DNA of 10,154 nt from Ruaniaceae bacterium (GTDB lineage: Bacteria; Actinomycetota; Actinomycetes; Actinomycetales; Actinomycetaceae), in NCBI GenBank assembly GCA_030450655.1, contig JAKDIE010000026.1, forward strand, positions 1 to 10,154. Reading direction: 5' to 3'. The translations under genes and the position numbers were made by a program. Positions 1 to 5,941 of this stretch are shown piece after piece (position 1 is the first letter of the stretch; the number at the start of each line of letters is the position of its first letter). The notes below the pieces were generated by a model that saw only the letters and a list, made by a program, of their open reading frames with translations, made no database searches and was not told the origin of the DNA.

Positions 1-132
1 GGGGTCGATGCTGGTGGGCTCGGCGTCCGCTGTCTCTTCCTCGTCCTGCGCTCCAAGGATGAAGGGCTCCGTCCCAGGGTCGGAGGCGTCGTCGTACGGG
101 CTGAGCGTGGGGTCTTCGGGCCTATCCGTCAT
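1..132 (-). CDS. Unknown acidic protein, N-terminal 44 codons only (runs off left edge)
   Basis: An open frame on the minus strand starts with ATG at 132-130 and stays open to the window edge. The visible residues are rich in Asp, Glu, Pro, Ser and Thr (it begins MTDRPEDPTLSPYDD) and look like a disordered cytoplasmic leader rather than a folded domain; there is no signal peptide. No Shine-Dalgarno sequence precedes the ATG. A TACTGT hexamer lies 6 nt upstream, which would fit a leaderless transcript, common in actinobacteria, but no clear -35 element is visible. It follows the membrane protein gene on the same strand after an 89-nt gap. I do not recognise the family from this fragment. Confidence 0.6.
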   Translation of the reverse strand, partial: MTDRPEDPTLSPYDDASDPGTEPFILGAQDEEETADAEPTSIDP

Positions 133-165
133 GAGATCACAGTAACGAGGTGGTGGCCGTGGGAA

Positions 166-180
166 ACGGCGCCGCGCCGT
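166..180 (-). terminator. Weak hairpin after the membrane protein gene
   Basis: On the minus strand, 41 nt past the stop codon of the membrane protein gene, ACGGC and GCCGT are separated by 5 nt and followed by TTTCCC. The stem is GC-rich but short and the T-run is only three bases, so this is at best a weak intrinsic terminator. It may be a chance feature of GC-rich DNA. Confidence 0.2.
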
Positions 181-221
181 CGCAGAGCTCAACCGCAGTG
201 CACGAACTGACGGGGAAGGGG

Positions 222-1046
222 CTATGAGGTTGCGCGCTCGCGGCGCTCGGCGCGTTGCCCAGAGCGCCGGGCGAGCCGGCACGAAACGGCGCCTGTCACG
301 AGCAGCAGGGTGGCGACTGCAAGTGCACGGGCCCCCTCCGCTGCGGCTTCTTGATGGATCCACGGGAGGTAGATGCTCGTGAGATCCGTCCAGTGGAATG
401 CGGTGAACACCGCGCCGAGGAGACCAGCGGCGAGCGGCGCCCACGCCGACAGGCTGCCGAGCGCCGCGGCGATCGTGATGAGGACCAGAGCAGCGAGAGT
501 GTCCCACCGGAAGGCGACGGCCCCACCCCCTCCAAACGCCGCCATCGCCAGCGCGATTCCCGCGAGGAGCGCAGCGCCGAGACCCGCGAGGATGTGTCGG
601 CTCCTGCGGCTCTCGGGTGCGTGCGACGCGTGAACGGCTGCGGCGAGTTCGTCCCGCAGCACTGCAGCTCTTCCGTCTTTGCGCGCGAAATGAAGTGCGA
701 TGGCGAGGCCGAACGCAACGGCGACGATGATGCCAGTGCGGGTGGTGATGAGATACCGCCCAAAGACGGGAATCTCGACGACGAACTGCTGCACGAGCGC
801 GCTTATGCCGAACAGGATGCCCGGTACGAGGTAGCCGAGGGAGGACTGGCTCGCGATCAAGGCCCACACGGTAGCCGCCACGGCAACGACTGCTAGCGCC
901 ATGAACTCGTTGTGGAGGGTGAGCGAACTCCAGAGAATGGCTGCCGCAAGCACCGTCCCTGCCAGGCTCGCGAGGACATGCCAGCGCACCCGTGAGTCCG
1001 GCGGGCGTGGAGTTGCGGGCGTGACCGGAGGTGCTGGTGTCGTCAT
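222..1046 (-). CDS. Polytopic membrane protein of unknown function
   Basis: The product is 274 residues with a Pro/Thr/Ala-rich cytoplasmic N-terminus (about 1-20) and about seven or eight hydrophobic segments (roughly 23-41, 48-66, 71-88, 103-120, 151-171, 181-200, 203-218 and 238-257). A charged loop at about 121-150 separates two membrane halves, and the C-terminal tail is Arg-rich, so inside by the positive-inside rule. I chose the ATG at 1046-1044 because it overlaps the HAD gene stop as ATGA and has an AGGAAGG ribosome site (plus-strand 1051-1057) at good spacing; a TTG 18 nt upstream lacks such support. It is clearly co-transcribed with the phosphatase gene. No catalytic or transporter motif is recognisable, so no function is assigned. 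Confidence 0.8.
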   Translation of the reverse strand: MTTPAPPVTPATPRPPDSRVRWHVLASLAGTVLAAAILWSSLTLHNEFMALAVVAVAATVWALIASQSSLGYLVPGILFGISALVQQFVVEIPVFGRYLITTRTGIIVAVAFGLAIALHFARKDGRAAVLRDELAAAVHASHAPESRRSRHILAGLGAALLAGIALAMAAFGGGGAVAFRWDTLAALVLITIAAALGSLSAWAPLAAGLLGAVFTAFHWTDLTSIYLPWIHQEAAAEGARALAVATLLLVTGAVSCRLARRSGQRAERRERATS

Positions 1047-1840
1047 GATGCCTTCCTGCGCCAAAGCACGAATGCCAGTGCTCCGATCGCGCCGATCGTG
1101 GCAAGAGCGACGGCGACAGCGAGAGGGGAGGCAACTCGATCCTCCAATCGCACGGGGTGGTCAAAGCGACGGATCTGCCAGCCCTCATCGCGCGCGATTC
1201 TTGCCAGCGGCCGATTCGGGTTCACGGCAACCGGATTGCCAACGACTCGCAAGAGTGGCTCGTCCGTCACGGAATCGGAGTACGCCCAACTCTCCGCGAG
1301 ATCCCATCCATGGCGGGCGGCGAGGGAGCGTGCCGCGACTGCCTTCGCTTCGCCGTAGTTGTAGTGAGCGATGTTGCCGGTATAGGCGCCGTCTCGTTCC
1401 TCAAGAACTGTGGCGATCATGCCGTTCGCACCGAGCATCCGCATGATGGGGCTCACGATTGCCTCGGCGGAGGCGGAGGAAATGATCACGGCGTGACCGG
1501 CCGCCTGGTGCGCACTGATCGCGTCGAGCGCCTCGCGATACACGATCGGCTCGATTTCTGAGTGGAGAGCCTCGTTGATGACGGTCTCGAATTCCGATAC
1601 GGGCCAGCCGGCGACCATCGCTGACAGTGAGTCTTTGACACGCTCGGAGCGCTCATGTGACGCGTCGAGGAGGTGGTAGCTCAGCTGTGCTTGGAATCCT
1701 CGCGCGAGATCCATGCGGCTCATCAATCCGGAGCGCAGAAGCGGTCCGGTCAGGGCAAGGGTGGCGGAGGTCGCCAGGACGGTCTTGTCCAGGTCGAAGA
1801 ACGCCACGCGTCGCGCGCCAAATGCCGATTTCATCCTCAC
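1043..1840 (-). CDS. HAD-IB family phosphatase (SerB-like) with C-terminal membrane anchor
   Basis: A 265-residue haloacid dehalogenase phosphohydrolase of subfamily IB, the group containing phosphoserine phosphatase. Visible motifs: FDLDKT with nucleophile D16 and acid/base D18; motif II Ser in the VIISSAS segment (S121 or S122); motif III Lys in GEAKA (K166); and motif IV YSDSVTDEPLL with Mg-binding D189 and D193. A hydrophobic stretch at about 239-259 followed by RRKAS forms a C-terminal membrane anchor, placing the catalytic domain in the cytoplasm. The substrate cannot be read from the sequence; a SerB role is not implied. The start is GTG at 1840 or, equally plausible, ATG at 1834 (MKSAFGARR); neither has a well-spaced Shine-Dalgarno sequence. 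The divergent position next to ssd/tad matches mycobacterial Rv3661. Confidence 0.9.
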   Translation of the reverse strand: MRMKSAFGARRVAFFDLDKTVLATSATLALTGPLLRSGLMSRMDLARGFQAQLSYHLLDASHERSERVKDSLSAMVAGWPVSEFETVINEALHSEIEPIVYREALDAISAHQAAGHAVIISSASAEAIVSPIMRMLGANGMIATVLEERDGAYTGNIAHYNYGEAKAVAARSLAARHGWDLAESWAYSDSVTDEPLLRVVGNPVAVNPNRPLARIARDEGWQIRRFDHPVRLEDRVASPLAVAVALATIGAIGALAFVLWRRKAS

Positions 1841-1876
1841 CAGAGTACGCGGGTGAGGGGGCTCCGAGCGAGAAAG

Positions 1877-1885
1877 TTATACACA
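1877..1885 (+). promoter_or_regulatory. DnaA box TTATACACA
   Basis: A perfect match to the bacterial DnaA-box consensus TTATNCACA, 80 nt before the ssd start codon. It is in the same orientation as a second box 26 bp downstream. Identity to consensus is seen directly; DnaA binding is inferred. Confidence 0.55.
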
Positions 1886-1902
1886 GGCGGCGCAGCGCGA
1901 GG

Positions 1903-1911
1903 TTATCCACA
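1903..1911 (+). promoter_or_regulatory. DnaA box TTATCCACA
   Basis: A perfect match to the strongest DnaA-box sequence (the R1/R4 type of E. coli oriC), starting 26 bp after the start of the first box, about two and a half helical turns. No dnaA, dnaN or AT-rich unwinding region is nearby, so this is more likely a regulatory or titration site than a replication origin. Confidence 0.6.
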
Positions 1912-1964
1912 AGGAAGTGGCGGGTCGGATGCGGTGACCCAGTGACTGTCGCCACGATGGGGCG

Positions 1965-2915
1965 ATGAGTAGTCGTGTGGTGATTGTTGACCCGTTCGAG
2001 AGCCCCGGAATCGCCGAGTTGGCCGACCTGAGCGGAGTTCCGTGGGTGCGGGTGCGTGCCTGGCCGTTTGAGGTGGAGGCGCACGATCGTGTCGTCACCT
2101 CCGTCCCGGTTCCCTCGGGCGCGCGCGGACGGGCGCTCGGCGTCGTCACGGGAGTGCCGGCTGCCGCGGCGCCCGATGAAGCGTGGCCGGATCTCACGGT
2201 GATGCTTTCCGAGAACCGCGCCGAGATATTGGCCCACATGTCCGGAGCAAACGCGCCGCCGAGCCCGCGGGTTGGGGTTATGGGGATGCGCGGAGGGATA
2301 GGCGTGACGTACCTGGCGGCGTGCATCGCGCGCACCCTGGCGCATCACCCGCTCACGGTGGCTCTCGTGAGCGACGATCCGCACTCGCCGCTGCCCGAGT
2401 GGACCAAGTCTCGGGATGCCTGGTCCCAGATCGAATTGGACGGGCCGATCCTGCCGCAGAGGCTATCCGAGACCCTGCCGATGTGGCGCCGCGCCCGCCT
2501 CATGGCAGGCCGGTGCCCCGCGAAGGGGGTGGCTACGGCTGTTGCTGCGAGTCTCTCGCGATTCCATGACGTGGTGGTTGAAGATCGCGGGAGGCTCACG
2601 CGATCGGCCGATGCGGACGGACTGGACGCTCTCGTGGTGGTGTATTCCGGCGAGCGGTGCGATCTGGATCTGTGGGAACGCGTGAGCCACGGGATCGCAG
2701 TGCCTGTGATCGCGGTGGCGCGAACGCATCCCACTGGAACGGTCGTCACACCCGCAGATATCGCGGACTTCCTCGGCACGCAAGTGATCGTCTTCCCCCA
2801 CGAAAAGGGCGCGCGACTCGCACCCGCCCACGGCGGGGAGCCGGGAGATCGCACCCGTGGGAGCGGAGCGAAGGTTGCTGGGGGGATCGTTGGCCAGATT
2901 CTCGAGTACCTATGA
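1965..2915 (+). CDS. ssd: CpaE-like Ssd protein of the Tad pilus locus
   Basis: A 316-residue protein with the layout of the actinobacterial septum-site-determining / CpaE-like family, the first gene of the tad cluster. The N-terminal third (about 1-95) resembles a degenerate receiver-like domain; a ParA/MinD-type P-loop ATPase-like domain follows from about 102. The P-loop reads GMRGGIGVTYLA (107-118): the glycines are kept, but the position of the conserved Lys before Thr is Val (V114), so normal nucleotide binding is doubtful. A hydrophobic strand ending in D (HDVVVEDRG, 201-209) and VIAVART (248-254) fit the rest of the fold. Family members are thought to position pilus machinery or septum components; mycobacterial Ssd affects septation. 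The ATG at 1965 has only a GGGG as possible ribosome site. Its stop overlaps the tadA start. Confidence 0.85.
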   Translation: MSSRVVIVDPFESPGIAELADLSGVPWVRVRAWPFEVEAHDRVVTSVPVPSGARGRALGVVTGVPAAAAPDEAWPDLTVMLSENRAEILAHMSGANAPPSPRVGVMGMRGGIGVTYLAACIARTLAHHPLTVALVSDDPHSPLPEWTKSRDAWSQIELDGPILPQRLSETLPMWRRARLMAGRCPAKGVATAVAASLSRFHDVVVEDRGRLTRSADADGLDALVVVYSGERCDLDLWERVSHGIAVPVIAVARTHPTGTVVTPADIADFLGTQVIVFPHEKGARLAPAHGGEPGDRTRGSGAKVAGGIVGQILEYL

Positions 2916-4018
2916 GCGCGCTGGCGGAAGTGCGCCGCTGGGTTGCGGGTGGTGCGCGCCTCGGTGTGGCCGTGGCGGCAGGGGTGAACGCGGCATCGGC
3001 GCCAGCTCTCTTGGAGGCGATGGATCTCGCCCGTAGAGAAGTTGAGGGGGCCGGTGATGCGTTGCAGAGGCTCCTCGACAGCCCGGGGGTGACGGACGTC
3101 GTCGTCCATGCGGGGAAACTGTGGGTGGACCGGGGTGGTGGCGTACACGAAGTGGATATCGACCTCGGCCCGGAACAGGCTGTGCGGGCGCTGGCGGTGC
3201 GCCTGGCGGCGCTCGCGGGGGTACGGCTGGACGATTCGAGTCCGATTGTGGACGGCGTGCTGCCTTCGGGGGTGCGGCTACATGCGGTGGTGCCGCCGGT
3301 GGCGGCGGATGGAACCTCCATCTCTCTGCGGCCGCTGCGCCCCGGCGATTTCTCCTTCGACGAGCTGACACGGCTCGGGATGTGCGATGCCGGGACTGGG
3401 CAGGTGCTGCGCGAGCTGGTGCGGCGGCGGGCGAACGCCGTGGTCGCCGGTTCGACGGGAAGCGGGAAGACGACCCTGCTTGCCGCACTGCTGGGACTCG
3501 TTGGGAACGAGGAGAGAATCGTGTGCATTGAGGAGGCGGCCGAGCTCCGGCCCGTGCATCCACATGTGGTGCACCTTCAGCAGCGCGCGGCCAATGTGCA
3601 GGGGCGCGGCGAGGTGCCCCTCGCGGAACTCGTGCGGGCGGCCATGCGCATGCGGCCGGACAGGATCGTGCTCGGCGAGGCGCGAGGAGCGGAGGTGCGT
3701 CAGATGCTGACGGCGTTGAACACCGGGCACGGTGGCAGCTGGTTCACACTCCACGCGAACTCGGCCGAGGATGTCCCAGCCCGGCTCGCCTCACTTTCGG
3801 GCCTTGCGCCGGGGGAACTGGCGTTGCACGGGAACGCCGCACTCGACGCCGTGGTGTACGTACGCCGAGAAGGATCCGCCCGATGGGTGAGCCAGATCGC
3901 GGCCGTTGAGGGGCGTGACGCGATGCGGTGCATCCCCGTGGTGACCAGGGCCCAGCCAGATCAACGGGCGGCCGGAGTGGAAACGGGTCTCGAGCGATGG
4001 TCTGGGTCCTCGCCGTAA
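2912..4018 (+). CDS. tadA: TadA/CpaF-type secretion ATPase of the Tad pilus
   Basis: A 368-residue type II/IV secretion ATPase (VirB11/CpaF group) that powers Flp pilus assembly from the cytoplasmic membrane face. Visible elements: N-terminal helical and sensor domain (about 1-150), Walker A GSTGSGKTT (180-188), Asp/Glu box IVCIEEAAEL (203-212), Walker B region RMRPDRIVLGEARG (246-259) and His box TGHGGSWFTLHANS (271-284). All catalytic elements look intact. I chose the ATG at 2912 because it overlaps the ssd stop as ATGA and begins at the normal family N-terminus; the frame stays open farther upstream only by shadowing ssd. The 3' end overlaps the next gene by 22 nt, suggesting translational coupling along the operon. 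Confidence 0.95.
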   Translation: MSALAEVRRWVAGGARLGVAVAAGVNAASAPALLEAMDLARREVEGAGDALQRLLDSPGVTDVVVHAGKLWVDRGGGVHEVDIDLGPEQAVRALAVRLAALAGVRLDDSSPIVDGVLPSGVRLHAVVPPVAADGTSISLRPLRPGDFSFDELTRLGMCDAGTGQVLRELVRRRANAVVAGSTGSGKTTLLAALLGLVGNEERIVCIEEAAELRPVHPHVVHLQQRAANVQGRGEVPLAELVRAAMRMRPDRIVLGEARGAEVRQMLTALNTGHGGSWFTLHANSAEDVPARLASLSGLAPGELALHGNAALDAVVYVRREGSARWVSQIAAVEGRDAMRCIPVVTRAQPDQRAAGVETGLERWSGSSP

Positions 4019-5004
4019 CGCTCGGCGCGTGGGCGCTCGCATACTCGCAGGTGCCCTTGCGCGTGCCGGTGCGTATGGGGCGTGTGAGCCGCCGACGGCG
4101 GCGCGCCGTGGACCTGAGCGCGTTGATTGCGGAAGTCTCCGCGCGCTCGCGGGCGGGGGCAGGGGAGCGCGAAGCATGGGCGCGTACCGCCGAGAGATGG
4201 GGTCTCAATCCGGCAGTGGACGATTATGGTCCGCGGGCGCTGATTGAGATGGACGCGCGCGCGCCCGGCCCCGCACGCGGCGCTCTCGCGGCGGCCCGTC
4301 TCTCACGGGAACTTGGGGCACCGCTGGCGGACCTCCTCGACCACTACGGCGAGATCCTCGCCCAGACTCAGGCGGCGGCGGATGCTGCCGCCGTAGCGTT
4401 GGCCGGGCCGCGGACCTCCGCGCGCCTCTTGGCCACGCTCCCTCTCCTCGGGGTTGGGATCGGTGCGGCGATGGGTGCGGATCCGGCGCATGCGATCCTC
4501 GGTGGCGGGCTAGGGACGCTGGCGGCGGGCGGCGGGATCGTGCTCATCGTGGCGGGATATCTCTGGTCCAAGTCCCTCATCGCGCGGGCGTCGCGGGAGG
4601 CGGCACTGGAGGAGGCGATCGATGCGCACCTGGTTGCCGGGGCACTCGTGACGGGGGCGTCCATTCCCCGGGCGCTGAGCGCGGTGGGTGCGGCAGGAGG
4701 GCGGGGCGAGCTTGTTGACGCCGGCACGTTGCTGCGGCTTGGAGCCCCATGGGAGGAGGCGTGGCCGGTACCTGGCCTCATCTCCCGGGCGATTGAGCCT
4801 GCGTGGCTCGACGGTGCCAATCCGGTGCCGTTGCTTTCCGGGGCCGCCCGCTCGGTGGTCATGCGCAGCGATCGCCTCGCGCGGGAGGCGGCGCAGAGGC
4901 TCTCCGTGCGCCTGGTGGTCCCACTTGGGCTCTGCTACCTACCCGCATTTGTTCTCCTTGGCGTGGTCCCGGTCGTTCTCTCGCTCGGCGGCGGGCTGCT
5001 GTAG
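3997..5004 (+). CDS. tadB: Tad pilus inner-membrane platform protein, apparent TadB-TadC fusion
   Basis: A 335-residue type II secretion F-like membrane protein, the platform on which TadA acts. It has a first membrane segment (about 2-20), a basic linker (30-36), a cytoplasmic helical region with features of a T2SSF domain (41-137, including LSRELGAPLADLLDHYGEILAQ), two adjacent membrane segments (about 145-160 and 167-190), a second cytoplasmic helical region (about 205-300, including GASIPRALSAVG and LRLGAPWEEAW) and a terminal membrane segment (306-331). Actinobacterial loci usually have separate TadB (about 260 aa) and TadC (about 190 aa) genes; here one continuous frame occupies both places. 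The ATG at 3997 is preferred over an upstream GTG at 3928 because the extra residues would be a non-hydrophobic tail preceding a membrane segment. Confidence 0.85.
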   Translation: MVWVLAVTLGAWALAYSQVPLRVPVRMGRVSRRRRRAVDLSALIAEVSARSRAGAGEREAWARTAERWGLNPAVDDYGPRALIEMDARAPGPARGALAAARLSRELGAPLADLLDHYGEILAQTQAAADAAAVALAGPRTSARLLATLPLLGVGIGAAMGADPAHAILGGGLGTLAAGGGIVLIVAGYLWSKSLIARASREAALEEAIDAHLVAGALVTGASIPRALSAVGAAGGRGELVDAGTLLRLGAPWEEAWPVPGLISRAIEPAWLDGANPVPLLSGAARSVVMRSDRLAREAAQRLSVRLVVPLGLCYLPAFVLLGVVPVVLSLGGGLL

Positions 5005-5096
5005 GTGCATGCACAGCGGGAGCGCGGGAGTCCATCCACAGGTGCTCGCCCGGGGCGATGCGGCGCCGGTAGTAGGGCAGGCACTCTGGTCAGAGA

Positions 5097-5113
5097 CAAC
5101 CGACGGTCGGTTG
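5097..5113. promoter_or_regulatory. 17-bp palindrome before flp (operator or mRNA hairpin)
   Basis: CAACCGAC and GTCGGTTG are perfect inverted repeats around a single G. The symmetry and length resemble TetR-family operators. As RNA it would fold into a 7-bp stem with a 3-nt loop ending 3 nt before the GGAAGG ribosome site, so it could instead stabilise or gate pilin mRNA. It lacks a T-run and is not a good terminator. A second perfect repeat, CTCTG-GT-CAGAG at 5084-5095, abuts it. Confidence 0.5.
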
Positions 5114-5116
5114 AAA

Positions 5117-5122
5117 GGAAGG
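5117..5122 (+). promoter_or_regulatory. Strong ribosome binding site of flp
   Basis: GGAAGG within an AAGGAAGG run, 7 nt before the ATG at 5130. It is the strongest ribosome site in the tad cluster, as expected for the most abundant product. It favours this ATG over an out-of-frame ATG at 5125. Confidence 0.7.
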
Positions 5123-5129
5123 AAATGAC

Positions 5130-5291
5130 ATGCGTCGTTGGATGAGAAGGGATGAGGGAATGGTCAGCGCCGAGTACGCGGTTGGCATACTCGCTGCCGT
5201 GGCGTTCGCGCTGTTGTTGCTGGCAGTGATCAATTCGGACGCCGTGCGTGCTGCGCTCACCTCCATCGTCTCGGGTGCGCTGACCACGTGA
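5130..5291 (+). CDS. flp: Flp-type prepilin (DUF4244-like), 53 aa
   Basis: A 53-residue type IVc prepilin, the main fibre subunit. The basic leader MRRWMRRDEG ends in G10 and is followed by MVSAEY, giving the class-typical site G/XXXXEY, with Glu at mature position +5 and Tyr at +6. A prepilin peptidase would cut after G10, leaving a 43-residue mature pilin whose residues 17-34 of the precursor form the hydrophobic helix. The size and context match the short pilins (such as mycobacterial Rv3656c, 68 aa) of actinobacterial tad loci, and it is shorter than those. The stop overlaps the tadE GTG start (GTGA). No prepilin peptidase gene is in the window, so it must be elsewhere. Confidence 0.9.
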   Translation: MRRWMRRDEGMVSAEYAVGILAAVAFALLLLAVINSDAVRAALTSIVSGALTT

Positions 5292-5725
5292 AGCGGAACG
5301 GGGAGCGCGGGTACGTGAGCGTGGAGCTCGCACTCGCGCTCCCAGCCGTCCTCTTGGTGCTTGGGTTGTGCCTCGCGGTGGTTGTGGCGGGGGCGGCTCG
5401 ACTGGCGGCGATTGATGGAGCTCGTGCGGGCGCGCGGGAGGCGGCCATCGGAGGATCCGTTGATGAGATCGCGCGGATCGTTCGGGAGGTGGCGGGACCT
5501 GAGGCGCATGCCGAGACCATGTTCGTTGGGGAGAGTGTCCGCGTGACGGTGACGGTCCCGGTGTCATCACGGTTTGGAGATTTCTATGCGACAGCCACTG
5601 CAACGGCCATTCGGGAACCGGGACGACGGCGCGGCGAGCGTTCTCGTCCTCGCGATCGTGGCCGTGACCCTCCTTCTCGCGGCCTATCTCGGCCTGCTCG
5701 GCTCGGCCTCGGCCGCGCGTCATGA
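5288..5725 (+). CDS. tadE: TadE-type pseudopilin with extended C-terminus
   Basis: A 145-residue TadE family protein, a minor pilin or pseudopilin of the Tad machine. The N-terminus NGERGYVSVELALALPAVLL has the TadE pattern: a Glu (E13) at the start of a hydrophobic helix (about 14-35), then a soluble part with DGARAGAREAA (43-53) and short beta-type segments (VRVTVTVPV, 84-92). The recognisable core ends near residue 110 (ATATAIREP). The last 35 or so residues are Arg/Pro/Gly-rich, low in complexity, and come from reading the next gene in another frame. Start is GTG at 5288, overlapping the flp stop; ribosome site weak, so translation is probably coupled. See the finding on the overlap. Confidence 0.85.
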   Translation: MKRNGERGYVSVELALALPAVLLVLGLCLAVVVAGAARLAAIDGARAGAREAAIGGSVDEIARIVREVAGPEAHAETMFVGESVRVTVTVPVSSRFGDFYATATATAIREPGRRRGERSRPRDRGRDPPSRGLSRPARLGLGRAS

Positions 5726-5936
5726 GGCGCAGAGCGCGGCTGACTTCGCGGCGCTCGCGGGTGCCCAGGCGCTGCTGAGTGGGGCGGCTCCATGCACTGC
5801 AGCGGGGGTCGTAGCGGCGGCGAATGGTGCCGAGGTGGTTGCCTGTGAGGTGAGCTCCGAACACGTGGTGGTCAGCGTGCGCGTTCCCGTGGCAGGGATG
5901 TGGGCGCACGCGGCCGCACGGGCGGGGCCAGGGTGA
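5586..5936 (+). CDS. TadE-like pseudopilin (Rv3654c-type)
   Basis: A 116-residue protein of the second TadE-like type found at the end of actinobacterial tad loci. A short leader ends in RDDGAASVLVLAIVAVTLLLAAYLG-type sequence: Gly-Ala-Ala before a hydrophobic helix (about 17-38), followed by ARHEAQSAADFAALAGAQ (43-60), the helix typical of this family, and a Cys pair (C68, C84) that could form a disulfide outside the cell. I chose ATG 5586 because GGAGA at 5576-5580 lies 5 nt upstream; an in-frame TTG at 5574 would overlap that site. The gene starts 140 nt before the end of tadE. It is the last gene of the plus-strand cluster and meets the convergent lipoprotein gene after 5 nt. Confidence 0.85.
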   Translation: MRQPLQRPFGNRDDGAASVLVLAIVAVTLLLAAYLGLLGSASAARHEAQSAADFAALAGAQALLSGAAPCTAAGVVAAANGAEVVACEVSSEHVVVSVRVPVAGMWAHAAARAGPG

Positions 5937-5941
5937 GCACG

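Larger units (their letters stand above)
1841..1964. promoter_or_regulatory. Divergent intergenic region between HAD phosphatase and ssd
   Basis: This 124-nt region must hold promoters for both directions. It contains two DnaA-box 9-mers described separately. On the minus strand a TACTCT hexamer lies 2 nt before the GTG and 8 nt before the ATG of the phosphatase gene, compatible with a leaderless mRNA starting near the ATG. No convincing -35/-10 pair is visible for ssd; the TTATAC within the first DnaA box could double as a -10-like element. Confidence 0.4.
5005..5129 (+). promoter_or_regulatory. Leader region of the flp pilin gene with tandem palindromes
   Basis: A 125-nt gap in an otherwise tightly packed operon. 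It starts with the 10-bp palindrome GTGCATGCAC (5005-5014) right after the platform gene stop and ends with two adjacent inverted repeats (5084-5095 and 5097-5113) just before the pilin ribosome site. The gap plausibly carries an internal promoter or mRNA processing site that lets pilin be made in excess over the assembly proteins. No clear -35/-10 pair is visible. Confidence 0.4.

Noticed and set aside
255..896. Long plus-strand open frame opposite the membrane protein gene
   Set aside because: Arg/Glu-rich shadow translation with no ribosome site; the minus-strand gene has membrane segments, correct start and operon context.
1877..1911. Chromosomal replication origin
   Set aside because: Only two DnaA boxes, no AT-rich unwinding element and no dnaA, dnaN, parAB or rpmH gene nearby; a regulatory or titration site fits better.
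2657..2911. Upstream extension of tadA by 85 codons
   Set aside because: It overlaps ssd almost entirely, is Arg/Pro-rich and lacks family similarity; the ATGA overlap start at 2912 gives the usual N-terminus.
5005..5014. GTGCATGCAC palindrome as an independent regulatory site
   Set aside because: Only 10 bp, directly at a stop codon, and similar TGCATGCA sequence recurs at about 6117-6124 within lppM; likely chance.
5097..5113. Terminator between the platform gene and flp
   Set aside because: No T-run follows; downstream bases are the pilin ribosome site.
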